A stretch of DNA of 64,000 nt from assembly GCF_000802225.1 (NCBI RefSeq), contig NZ_JTDI01000011.1:1-64000 (forward strand). The letters run 5' to 3'. This stretch comes from Novosphingobium malaysiense (GTDB taxonomy: Bacteria > Pseudomonadota > Alphaproteobacteria > Sphingomonadales > Sphingomonadaceae). Every line of letters starts with the position of its first letter. The first letter of the stretch is position 1. The notes below the pieces were generated by a model. The model was not told the DNA's origin and made no database searches. It saw only the letters and a program-made list of their open reading frames with translations. A program made the position numbers and the translations under genes. Positions 31,850 through 38,906 of the stretch are shown here, piece after piece.

Positions 31850-34800
31850 ATGATCCGCACCATCCGCGCAGCCTTGGGTCTTATCCTCACCTTGGCCATC
31901 AGCCTGATCGCGACGCCAGCCCTGGCCGTCGACACCAGCTTCTACACTTACGACGGCTTTGCCGAGACGGTGGATGCATTCCGGCTCGTCTCGATGATCT
32001 TTGCCGACCCGCGCTACGAAACGCTGGTCGTAATCATTGCCGTGGTCGGCATTGCGCTCGGCGCCGTGATCGCCAGCGTGCGGGGACAAGGTATGGGCCT
32101 TGTTGCTTTCGGCTTCCAGATCCTGGTCGGCGTCGGGCTCTTCGTGGGGCTGATTGCCACGACCGGCACCGTCCATGTCTACGACAAGGTGCGCAACGCC
32201 TACCAGCCGGTGGGCGATGTGCCCAACCTCCTCGTCCTGGTGGCAGGCGTCACCAACCTGATGGAGCGCTCGCTCGCCGAAACCATCGACGACAATACAC
32301 TCGATCCCAATGCCAAGCTCGAGTTTGGCGCGGGCGGGCACAGCTTCGACCTCTTCCTCAATGCGGTATCCCCAAACGGCCCCATGACCGACAGCTTCCT
32401 CGATGCAACGATCAAGGACTACCTGCGCCAGTGTTATCCGGTGGCGCGCGTATCGGCATCCTACCCTGTCGACGACGACCAGCTGTTCCGCACAGCAACC
32501 GACCTCCCGGCTACTTTTGCGGCCATGGCTGGGCCATCGACATTCAGCACGGTCTATACCGCCGCCGACAAGGGCGGCACTACGGTCAGTTGCACCGAGG
32601 CCTGGGATCATATCCAGGCCCGGCTGTCCGATCCCGCCCTGTTCGACGATTACACCCGGCAGGTCTGTCAGAGAACGGGTTACGACATAGCCGATGCGGC
32701 TCAGCTTGCCCGTTGCCGCTCGCGCCTTGGCGACATGGGGCAAATGATGATGGGAACGCCGCTTGTCCTTCAGGCCTTCATGAGCGATGTGCTGCTCGGC
32801 AATGCAGTGGGCGACGTGCTTTTCGAGGACAGTCCTGCAGCAGCGGCAAGGGTCATGGCCAACCGGGCGATTGTCTCGAATGGCCTTGCGACCATGTCTG
32901 TCGCCAACGAGTGGATGCCGACGATCCGGGCCACTGTCTTTGCCATCATGCTCTTCATGGTGCCGATTGCTCTGCTCTTCGTGCTGACCCCCATAAACTT
33001 GAGGGTGGCGAGCTTTGCGATTGGGCTCTTCGTCTTCGTCGCCCTGTGGGGTGTGATCGATGCCGGGATCTATCAGCTGACGCTGGGCCGGGCGATGGAA
33101 GTCCTCGCGCAGATGCGCAGCAACGCGGTTGCCGCCAATGCCTGGATGCTGGCGCCCTCGGCTGCCATGAAGGCTCTCGCCATCTTCGGCACCTTCCGCA
33201 CGGCGGCGGCAGGATTGGCTGGCGCCTTCGTCTTCACCGTGTTCCGTTTCTCCGGAAACGTGTTTTCCAGCTTCACCGGCGGCGCGCTCCAGGCCCAGGG
33301 GCTGGGCTCTGCAGCAGCAGCCCCTATGGCGACACGCGAAGGCTATGCCTCCGCCCTCGAGTCCCAGGCGTCTGCCAGTGGTACAATGGCAAGGCGCAGC
33401 GCGACCTCGAGCTTTGGTGATTTTGGCGAACGCTCCACGTTCGGGGCGAACCGGTCGTTCGGCGCGGCGGACACGGTCCTTGGCGAAGCGAACAGCGGCA
33501 TGCCCGGTGTCCCCGCCTTCGGAATGGGTGCGGTCGATGCATCCCGCGAGCTTGGCGGTATCGCCCCTGCCCTTGGCAGCCGCAGTCTCGCAGACCCGGC
33601 GGTAGCGCGCGCGGTGCGTGCCAATGCGACGACCGCGGCGATCCACAACTTTGCCGAAAAAGATGCCCTGCGCAGCCTTGGCACCGGGTACTTTGGAGCG
33701 GGCCAATCAGGTGAAAAGGCCTTCGCCGCCTTCGCGCAGAACATGGTGCAATGGAAGGCCTTCGGCGATGAGCGCGCCTATTCGATGATGTTCCAGGGTG
33801 CGGCCCGGCATTTTGAGCGCGGCGGCTATTCAAAGGCCGACGCAGAACTGAAGGCCACCGGCGTGATCGGTGAGGCCGGAGCCGATCCTACCTTCGCCAA
33901 GCTCATCGCCAATGCCTACGAGCAGGAGCAGATGCTGCAGAACGATCTGACCGGCGCGCAGGTCCAGGTTGGCGCCATGCAGGGTCGGCGCGATTACGCG
34001 GGTGATCGCGTGGCTGAAGTGGAGCGCGGCAATGTCGCGACCGAGCAGGCCTGGAGAACGGGGAACAACGAAGGTCAGCGCACCGCCGCTTCCATGCTCG
34101 GTCTCCCTCTCGATGAAACCAGCCGCCGCATCGCGTTCATCAATGCCCTCTCGGGCGAGGCACGCTCCTCCGCCATCACCCAACTCTCCCGCGCTAATGG
34201 CCGGAATGAGGCTCAGGTCTTGCACGCCCTGGAAACCTACAATGCTGCTGTATCGGTCGGGACGGCGGACGGAGCGAGCGCCGAGGCCGCGCGCGAAGGG
34301 ACTAGCATCTACGGCCGCACCCGCGAAGCGGCAGGCTACGACTTTGCCGAGCGGTCCGGGAAGCTTGATGCTCAGCGGGAGGTGGGAACTGGCGGAACCC
34401 GCAGCGCAGCACGCATTGGCGAGCAGCGGCGGCAGGCGGAAAATTTTGGCTACGCCGAGGGCGCAGCTGCAGCTGGAACCTCGGTACGGCAAGCAGCCCG
34501 GCTCGACAGCTTCATCCAGGCGCTGCGGCAGACCTCGGGCAATCAGGTCGACATGGCCGAAGGCGGCGCTGATGGTATCGCTGACCGTGCTCGCAACGAA
34601 CGCCTCACCCGCATCGTCGATAACGAACGGCTCACCCGTATGCAGAAACTGCTTAGCGATCACGGCATCAAGCTTACCAAACGGCAGATCGCGATGGACC
34701 AGAACGGGGATTTCAGTGTCAATCTCACGTCCCGGACGGCTGCGGCTATGTGGCGCGGCGGTCTCATCAACGAGAGCCAGCTTGGCGCGATCGCCAACGG

Positions 34801-35602
34801 TGGGACAGCCCGCTTTTCCTTTGCGCACGACGATGTGCTGGTTTCCAGCAGCACCGGCTTCAGCCAGTCGGCGCGCAGCGATACCAGCTCGCGCTTCGAG
34901 GCTGGCAAACAGGCTGGGCCGGACACGATTGAGCATTTCCTTGGCGGCGGGAAGGAAGGCCATGCCGCGATGGCAAACTGGCTGCGCGGCGGGTTCGAAA
35001 TGGATCGGCATGGAAACTGGCGCTTAAAGCCGCAGGTGGCCGATACGCTGCAGCGGGATGTTCAGGCCATCATGGCGCAGACAGGGTGGACCAGAAGTAT
35101 TGCGCGCCGAGCAGAAGACAGCAACTCGATGGGCACCACAGTGGGCGGTTCAGTAGCTGCATCGGTGTTAAAGGGCGGTCAGACAACCGCTAGCACAAGA
35201 AACAAACCGTCCTCCCACAGATCTGTCGGCGGCAGTGCATCTGGATCCCTTGGCTTCGAAAGTGCCGATCGTGGCACAACGTCAGAAACTGCAAATGCCA
35301 ACATTGATGTTGTGAACTTCGAGGTTCGCGAAGCTATTGCAGGTGCTGAACGCGCCGCGTCCCGTTCAAACAGCCCCGCCGATACCTTTTCGAAGGAACT
35401 GAGCCGTCAAATTCTCGGGGAACGCGGCCTACGCAATCGCTATCTTGAGCAAGCAGATGCAGGCCGGGGGACTGCAGATGTTACCGGCCCGCTGACCTCG
35501 ATCGAACAATCTTCAATTTTGCGCACGGGGCGTTTTTCAAACGATTTGCAGAATGGGCCGTTTGACGGGGACCCGAGCTTCAAAGAACGAAAGGACGACT
35601 AG
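31850..35602 (+). CDS. traG: Conjugal transfer protein TraG
   Basis: A 1250-aa protein. Signal/first helix LGLILTLAISLIATPALAVD, an N-terminal TraG domain with several membrane segments (LVVIIAVVGIALGAVIASV, MRSNAVAANAW region, VFAIMLFMVPIALLFVL, ASFAIGLFVFVALWGVIDAG), then a long hydrophilic Ala/Gly/Ser-rich C-terminus of about 750 residues. F TraG is 938 aa, so this one is long. A GTG at 31838 (GTGA overlap with traH) is an alternative start. The last 400 bases are visibly less GC-rich and encode low-complexity Ser/Gly repeats. TraG serves pilus assembly with its N-terminal part and mating-pair stabilisation or exclusion with its C-terminal part. Confidence 0.9.
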   Translation: MIRTIRAALGLILTLAISLIATPALAVDTSFYTYDGFAETVDAFRLVSMIFADPRYETLVVIIAVVGIALGAVIASVRGQGMGLVAFGFQILVGVGLFVGLIATTGTVHVYDKVRNAYQPVGDVPNLLVLVAGVTNLMERSLAETIDDNTLDPNAKLEFGAGGHSFDLFLNAVSPNGPMTDSFLDATIKDYLRQCYPVARVSASYPVDDDQLFRTATDLPATFAAMAGPSTFSTVYTAADKGGTTVSCTEAWDHIQARLSDPALFDDYTRQVCQRTGYDIADAAQLARCRSRLGDMGQMMMGTPLVLQAFMSDVLLGNAVGDVLFEDSPAAAARVMANRAIVSNGLATMSVANEWMPTIRATVFAIMLFMVPIALLFVLTPINLRVASFAIGLFVFVALWGVIDAGIYQLTLGRAMEVLAQMRSNAVAANAWMLAPSAAMKALAIFGTFRTAAAGLAGAFVFTVFRFSGNVFSSFTGGALQAQGLGSAAAAPMATREGYASALESQASASGTMARRSATSSFGDFGERSTFGANRSFGAADTVLGEANSGMPGVPAFGMGAVDASRELGGIAPALGSRSLADPAVARAVRANATTAAIHNFAEKDALRSLGTGYFGAGQSGEKAFAAFAQNMVQWKAFGDERAYSMMFQGAARHFERGGYSKADAELKATGVIGEAGADPTFAKLIANAYEQEQMLQNDLTGAQVQVGAMQGRRDYAGDRVAEVERGNVATEQAWRTGNNEGQRTAASMLGLPLDETSRRIAFINALSGEARSSAITQLSRANGRNEAQVLHALETYNAAVSVGTADGASAEAAREGTSIYGRTREAAGYDFAERSGKLDAQREVGTGGTRSAARIGEQRRQAENFGYAEGAAAAGTSVRQAARLDSFIQALRQTSGNQVDMAEGGADGIADRARNERLTRIVDNERLTRMQKLLSDHGIKLTKRQIAMDQNGDFSVNLTSRTAAAMWRGGLINESQLGAIANGGTARFSFAHDDVLVSSSTGFSQSARSDTSSRFEAGKQAGPDTIEHFLGGGKEGHAAMANWLRGGFEMDRHGNWRLKPQVADTLQRDVQAIMAQTGWTRSIARRAEDSNSMGTTVGGSVAASVLKGGQTTASTRNKPSSHRSVGGSASGSLGFESADRGTTSETANANIDVVNFEVREAIAGAERAASRSNSPADTFSKELSRQILGERGLRNRYLEQADAGRGTADVTGPLTSIEQSSILRTGRFSNDLQNGPFDGDPSFKERKDD

Positions 35603-35611
35603 CGGCCATCA

Positions 35612-36118
35612 TCATCCGTTTTCGCGATGTCGCCAATAGAGTGCGCCTGATCGCGGATCGAGCGGATCGCTGTAGGGATCACGCAAGCCCCCAACTGATC
35701 GTCGTGGGAACATCTCTTCCTGCGTCGGTTCAACGAATTCCCAATCGCTCGCGGCAAACCGTGCCTGTGCGAAGCCGATCCCGAGAATGAGCAGTGCCGT
35801 CATCGGAAAGAACAGAATGTTCAGGTAACCGGCGAGCGCGCTGGTGTAGAAGCCTTCTAGCGATGGCACATAGAACGACGCGCATTTACCCGCCCAGTAG
35901 ACGGCAATGCCTGCCCACCACAGTTTTGCATGCCATGGCCGCCACAGCCAAGCGGACGCTTTTGGCTTGGAAGTGCCATTAGTCGCGTGATTTTCCGTGG
36001 TGTTGCTCGGATCGTTTTCGGGTTCCACAGGGGGATCCTTTCCTCCTGCGATCCTACCATCAATGAGCCGCAGCGAAAACCCGATGCCGAACGTTTGAGC
36101 CTGCAATTCCTGCCACAT
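35612..36118 (-). CDS. Hypothetical membrane protein
   Basis: A 168-aa protein with ATG 36118 behind a strong CAGGAGGAG site. A hydrophilic N-terminus precedes a Trp-rich segment (AWLWRPWHAKLWWAGIAVYW) and hydrophobic helices (YLNILFFPMTALLILGIGFA). A charged tail (EFVEPTQEEMFPRRSVGGLR) ends the protein. It converges on traG with an 8-base gap. No family is recognised. Entry exclusion or another conjugation accessory role is possible from position only. Confidence 0.65.
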   Translation of the reverse strand: MWQELQAQTFGIGFSLRLIDGRIAGGKDPPVEPENDPSNTTENHATNGTSKPKASAWLWRPWHAKLWWAGIAVYWAGKCASFYVPSLEGFYTSALAGYLNILFFPMTALLILGIGFAQARFAASDWEFVEPTQEEMFPRRSVGGLRDPYSDPLDPRSGALYWRHRENG

Positions 36119-36286
36119 GACCGCTCCTCCTGCGCAATGGCATTTCGCGGCGCCCTCCCTTCCCTCCTGATATTCCGCCAGTCTGCTTTGAGCGGCTCGA
36201 AAAGAGCATTAGGGGCAGGTAGAACCCCTGGTGGGCAGACCGATTGCACGAATCTCGAGGGCAAATCGTTCGTGGTCCAGTCCGGC

Positions 36287-36415
36287 TCAACCGCCAAGTT
36301 CTGCAATTGCACGCTCAATCAACTCGCGGCTGATCTCTTGCGCGGAACCGGCAAGGTGCCAGGTCGTTTCGCGGGCCATCAATTGGGCATTGATCGCCGC
36401 AACAGCCGCGGGCAC
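36287..36415 (-). CDS. Short frame, possible downstream half of a TAG-interrupted gene
   Basis: A 42-codon frame from GTG 36415 (VPAAVAAINAQLMARETTWH) to TGA 36287 with good codon composition ending ISRELIERAIAELGG. It is in the same frame as the 36419-36562 frame and separated from it by one TAG and one codon. The two may be one gene split by a nonsense mutation, or two tiny genes. No function can be given. Confidence 0.35.
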   Translation of the reverse strand: MPAAVAAINAQLMARETTWHLAGSAQEISRELIERAIAELGG

Positions 36416-36418
36416 GGC

Positions 36419-36562
36419 CTATTCGATCGTGCCAAGCGCGTTTCGGCAGCGTTCCAGTCCACATTGACGGAGCGCGCCAACGACGTAATCAGCGCTGTAT
36501 TGTTCGGCGACGGCAGCAAGGTCGAAGAGGACCGGCCATTCGCTTGGCCGACCGGCTGCCAC
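36419..36562 (-). CDS. Short frame, possible upstream half of a TAG-interrupted gene
   Basis: A 47-codon frame from GTG 36562 to TAG 36419, reading VAAGRPSEWPVLFDLAAVAE then QYSADYVVGALRQCGLERCR, with natural codon use. It starts 4 bases after the stop of the 36567-36830 gene and continues in frame, through a TAG, into the next short frame. No domain is recognised. Confidence 0.35.
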   Translation of the reverse strand: MAAGRPSEWPVLFDLAAVAEQYSADYVVGALRQCGLERCRNALGTIE

Positions 36563-36566
36563 GCAA

Positions 36567-36830
36567 TCAGGTTGTCAATGGCAGCGTGTAACCGGACAGC
36601 TTTGCAAACAGCCCTGCTACGCTGTTCGCCTGCGTCTCATCCACACCCATGTCCTTCAAAAACTGCTTCTGAATGGAACCCGGCACTTCGGAAAAGAATG
36701 CAAACACCGGAGCACTGAATTCGCTTGCGCTCTTGGGATCGACGAGCATCGCGGCGAGCTGATGCGCGGGCACAGCCGCCCCATAGGGAGCGTTGACCGT
36801 CGTCATCACTTGTGCAGCCACATGTTCCAT
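36567..36830 (-). CDS. Hypothetical protein (87 aa)
   Basis: An 87-aa frame starting MEHVAAQVMTTVNAPYGAAV, with a helix-rich sequence containing FFSEVPGSIQKQFLKDMGVD and ETQANSVAGLFAKLSGY. There is no strong ribosome-binding site, and a TTG two codons upstream is an alternative. It is followed closely by the two short frames above, so these may be a decaying operon of small genes. The function is unknown. Confidence 0.45.
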   Translation of the reverse strand: MEHVAAQVMTTVNAPYGAAVPAHQLAAMLVDPKSASEFSAPVFAFFSEVPGSIQKQFLKDMGVDETQANSVAGLFAKLSGYTLPLTT

Positions 36831-36970
36831 CGTCAAACTCGATCAGGATCCCGCTCGGGATCGTCTTCCTGATGTAGCTGGTAAACCTTATGAAAACAAC
36901 GTCCGCGACCGCCAGCAGCTAGCCGGCAACCACGCCCATCGCGACCGCCCCCGCTAGTGGCAGCGTGTCG
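36831..36970. other. Gap with a stop-interrupted frame
   Basis: On the minus strand a hydrophobic frame (LPLAGAVAMGVVAG, stop, LLAVADVVFIRFTSYIRKTI) is interrupted by TAG and runs out before the next gene. It may be a remnant. GATCCCG/CGGGATC around CT forms a short hairpin near 36848-36863. Confidence 0.3.
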
Positions 36971-37903
36971 TCATGCGCACTCTCTTCCCTTCGCAGCGGC
37001 ACCATCGAGGTGTCGTCTGTGAGGGCTATCACCGCCCACGGTTCCCGCGTAGATCATGATGACGGCAACAATCGCGGGCAGGAGCATGGCTGGTAGCGCA
37101 ATCGCAGCCGAAGCTTCGTAGATGTCAGCGATGACAAAAGTGCGGCCTGCTACGCTTGTCATGCCGGCCGGAGCGCTCCACCAGCGAAGTACATAACTCA
37201 GCCCCAGCCCTGCCCAGATCACCGGGGAAACGAGCAAATAACTGCGCGTCTTGGCAAGCGGCGCTTCCGGCCACTTTCGTTCTGCCAGCGCAACGAGTTG
37301 GAACGCCGCCCACCCTGTCAGGAGCCACCCAAGGAAATTGGAAAGCGGCACGCCGAACAGGCCACTGGGAGTCCGGTAGCTGTGCGTGTGCAGTATGGTT
37401 GCTCCTATCGCATCCCATGGATAGTCGTAGCCAACCAACACGAAACTGCCTGCGATCGGCGCAGCGAGCAGATAAAGACGGTTGTGGACGGCCAACGGGC
37501 CTAGCATCGCTTTTGTCAGCACCCAAGCCAGCCAACCATAGACCGAGTAGCCGAGCAGGACGGCAATCGGTACTTTCAACGGGCGGGGCCCCGGAGTGTG
37601 ATGGGTAAAGAAGCCGAACGGGAAGCCTGTGGCAATGCTGGTCGCCTCAAAAGCGAAGCTGACTACGCCTAGTATGACGAAAAACACAATCGCTCCGCGC
37701 CATCCGCGTGCGATCGAACCCTGGACGAATAGCAAAATCAACAGCAACAGGAATTGGAGACCAGCTGCGAAAGTCCCGGGCAATGAGCCCGGATCGAGGC
37801 TAGACCATGCAATGCAGCCTAACCAACCAATGGCAAGGACCCAGGATATTTTGAGCCGGACAATGCCGGAAGCGGCGTGCTCAGAAGAGATTGTAGTGTT
37901 CAT
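36971..37903 (-). CDS. Carotenoid biosynthesis membrane protein (CruF / PF04240-like)
   Basis: A 310-aa protein with about eight hydrophobic helices. Family-like motifs are VSFAFEATSIATGFPFGFFT, HHTPGPRPLKVPIAVLLGYS, WLAWVLTKAML and GYDYPWDAIGATILHTHSYR (acidic and aromatic residues in the membrane). The PF04240 family includes carotenoid 1,2-hydratases (CruF) and bisanhydrobacterioruberin hydratase, which add water to acyclic carotenoid ends. No other carotenoid gene is nearby, so the substrate is unknown. The ATG at 37903 lies 2 bases from a 20-bp palindrome and has no ribosome-binding site, which suggests a leaderless message. The GbsR-type regulator is directly upstream. Confidence 0.75.
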   Translation of the reverse strand: MNTTISSEHAASGIVRLKISWVLAIGWLGCIAWSSLDPGSLPGTFAAGLQFLLLLILLFVQGSIARGWRGAIVFFVILGVVSFAFEATSIATGFPFGFFTHHTPGPRPLKVPIAVLLGYSVYGWLAWVLTKAMLGPLAVHNRLYLLAAPIAGSFVLVGYDYPWDAIGATILHTHSYRTPSGLFGVPLSNFLGWLLTGWAAFQLVALAERKWPEAPLAKTRSYLLVSPVIWAGLGLSYVLRWWSAPAGMTSVAGRTFVIADIYEASAAIALPAMLLPAIVAVIMIYAGTVGGDSPHRRHLDGAAAKGRECA

Positions 37904-37935
37904 AACGTTCAGTATATACTGAACGTTATGAACAC
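37896..37935 (-). promoter_or_regulatory. 40-bp perfect palindrome over the carotenoid-gene start (operator plus -10)
   Basis: The sequence is perfectly self-complementary about 37915/37916. Its core is CGTTCAG-TATATA-CTGAACG (37906-37925). On the minus strand TATACT lies 7 bases before the ATG at 37903, the right place for a -10 box of a leaderless transcript. The same CGTTCAG-N6-CTGAACG core covers the start of the regulator gene (38436-38455). Confidence 0.85.
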
Positions 37936-37972
37936 GCCATATTCTTTTCCGGCCGCATGTTGCAGCGTCTGG

Positions 37973-38446
37973 TTACAAATCCCCGCGATCGAGCATCGCC
38001 AGCGTCTCAATGCATTGCTCGTTAGCACGGGAGAGAATTCCGAGCAGCGTCAAAAGGCGCGTTCGCGCGGCAGGCGGAAGGCCGCTTCCTGTGGCAAGTA
38101 CAGCCTCAACATGAGAGCGTGCCCTGCGATCCCGCTTCATTTGCCATTCGATCTGGCGGTGCCACACATCCGCAGGCACTTGAAACCAATCTTGCCGTCC
38201 AGGCCCAGTTTCGGGCGCGACACGTTCGATCAGGCCCATTTCGATCAGGAGCCTCGTGTTACTGCTTACCCCGCCTCGGCTCACCGACAATCGCTCGGCG
38301 AGATCTCCAAAACTGACCGGCACATCGCTCACGAGCAGAAGCCCGAAGATGCGCCCTGCTGTACGGGGCAGCCCTTCCTCTTCGGTCATCAACCCAAGGT
38401 TGTCTGCCAAGGCTACAAGAGCAGTCGAAGTTTCGCGTTCAGCCAT
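37973..38446 (-). CDS. GbsR/MarR-type transcriptional regulator
   Basis: A 157-aa winged-helix protein starting MAERETSTALVALADNLGLM. The GbsR-type pattern is clear: EEEGLPRTAGRIFGLLLVSD, then VPVSFGDLAERLSVSRGGVS (helix-turn-helix), SNTRLLIEMGLIERVAPETG, and a helical C-terminus. It lies upstream of the carotenoid-type gene in the same direction with a 69-base gap. Its start codon sits inside a 20-bp palindrome identical in its half-sites to the one at the downstream gene, so it probably represses itself and that gene. A TTGCGG-17-TATCGT promoter lies just upstream of the ATG, again implying a leaderless message. Confidence 0.82.
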   Translation of the reverse strand: MAERETSTALVALADNLGLMTEEEGLPRTAGRIFGLLLVSDVPVSFGDLAERLSVSRGGVSSNTRLLIEMGLIERVAPETGPGRQDWFQVPADVWHRQIEWQMKRDRRARSHVEAVLATGSGLPPAARTRLLTLLGILSRANEQCIETLAMLDRGDL

Positions 38447-38455
38447 GGCTGAACG
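38436..38455 (-). promoter_or_regulatory. Operator CGTTCAG-N6-CTGAACG over the regulator start codon
   Basis: A 20-bp perfect palindrome, CGTTCAGCCATGGCTGAACG, with the regulator's ATG (38444-38446) in its centre. Half-sites and spacing equal those at 37906-37925. Confidence 0.85.
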
Positions 38456-38518
38456 ATAGGCCAGTCCAGTTGCTCCCGCAAACCGTCTTGTTTCTTTGCA
38501 TCGACAACACCCGCTCAC

Positions 38519-38827
38519 CCGCGGCCTGCCGGCCGGTACAGATGAAGTGCAGAGAGCTTACCAATGAATATTCCCTCATTGCGAAAGTGGCGTCACCAAA
38601 GAGAAGCATGCCCCGTCAGCTAGTGCCTCGATCTGCCGCAGCAGGGATGGCCCTGAAAGATGAAAATCCTTCGAAATTCTGCTTTACGAATGCCATGCAC
38701 GTGGCGGGCAGATGGAGCAGAAGGCTACTTGCTCTGAGCCGACGACAGAGGCTGAACCATTACAGCTAGGACCCGGCACCAACATTAGGAACCATTATGT
38801 TTTTCATGATGTTACGGTAATTTTAGA
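38519..38827. other. Intergenic, no gene seen
   Basis: About 300 bases between the regulator's upstream region and the receptor terminator. Open frames here have poor composition and no domain, so none is called. Confidence 0.5.
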
Positions 38828-38867
38828 CCTAACAAAAGAAATCCCAGGCTGGCGTGACCAGCCTGGG
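38828..38867 (-). terminator. Intrinsic terminator after the TonB receptor gene
   Basis: Arms CCCAGGCTGG (38843-38852) and CCAGCCTGGG (38858-38867) pair perfectly around 5 bases. Read on the minus strand the stem is followed by ATTTCTTTTGTT. It is 39 bases beyond the receptor stop. Confidence 0.88.
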
Positions 38868-38906
38868 CACAAGGTCGCTGCAGCTCCGGCAGATCGGAGT
38901 CAGCAA

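Noticed and set aside
13215..35602. Possibility that the conjugation operon is a type VI or pseudopilus system
   Set aside because: TraL, E, K, B, V, C, W, U, N, F, H and G features in conserved order identify an F-type type IV secretion system.
38470..38769. 99-aa plus-strand frame between regulator and receptor terminator
   Set aside because: No start context, no domain and irregular composition; treated as intergenic.
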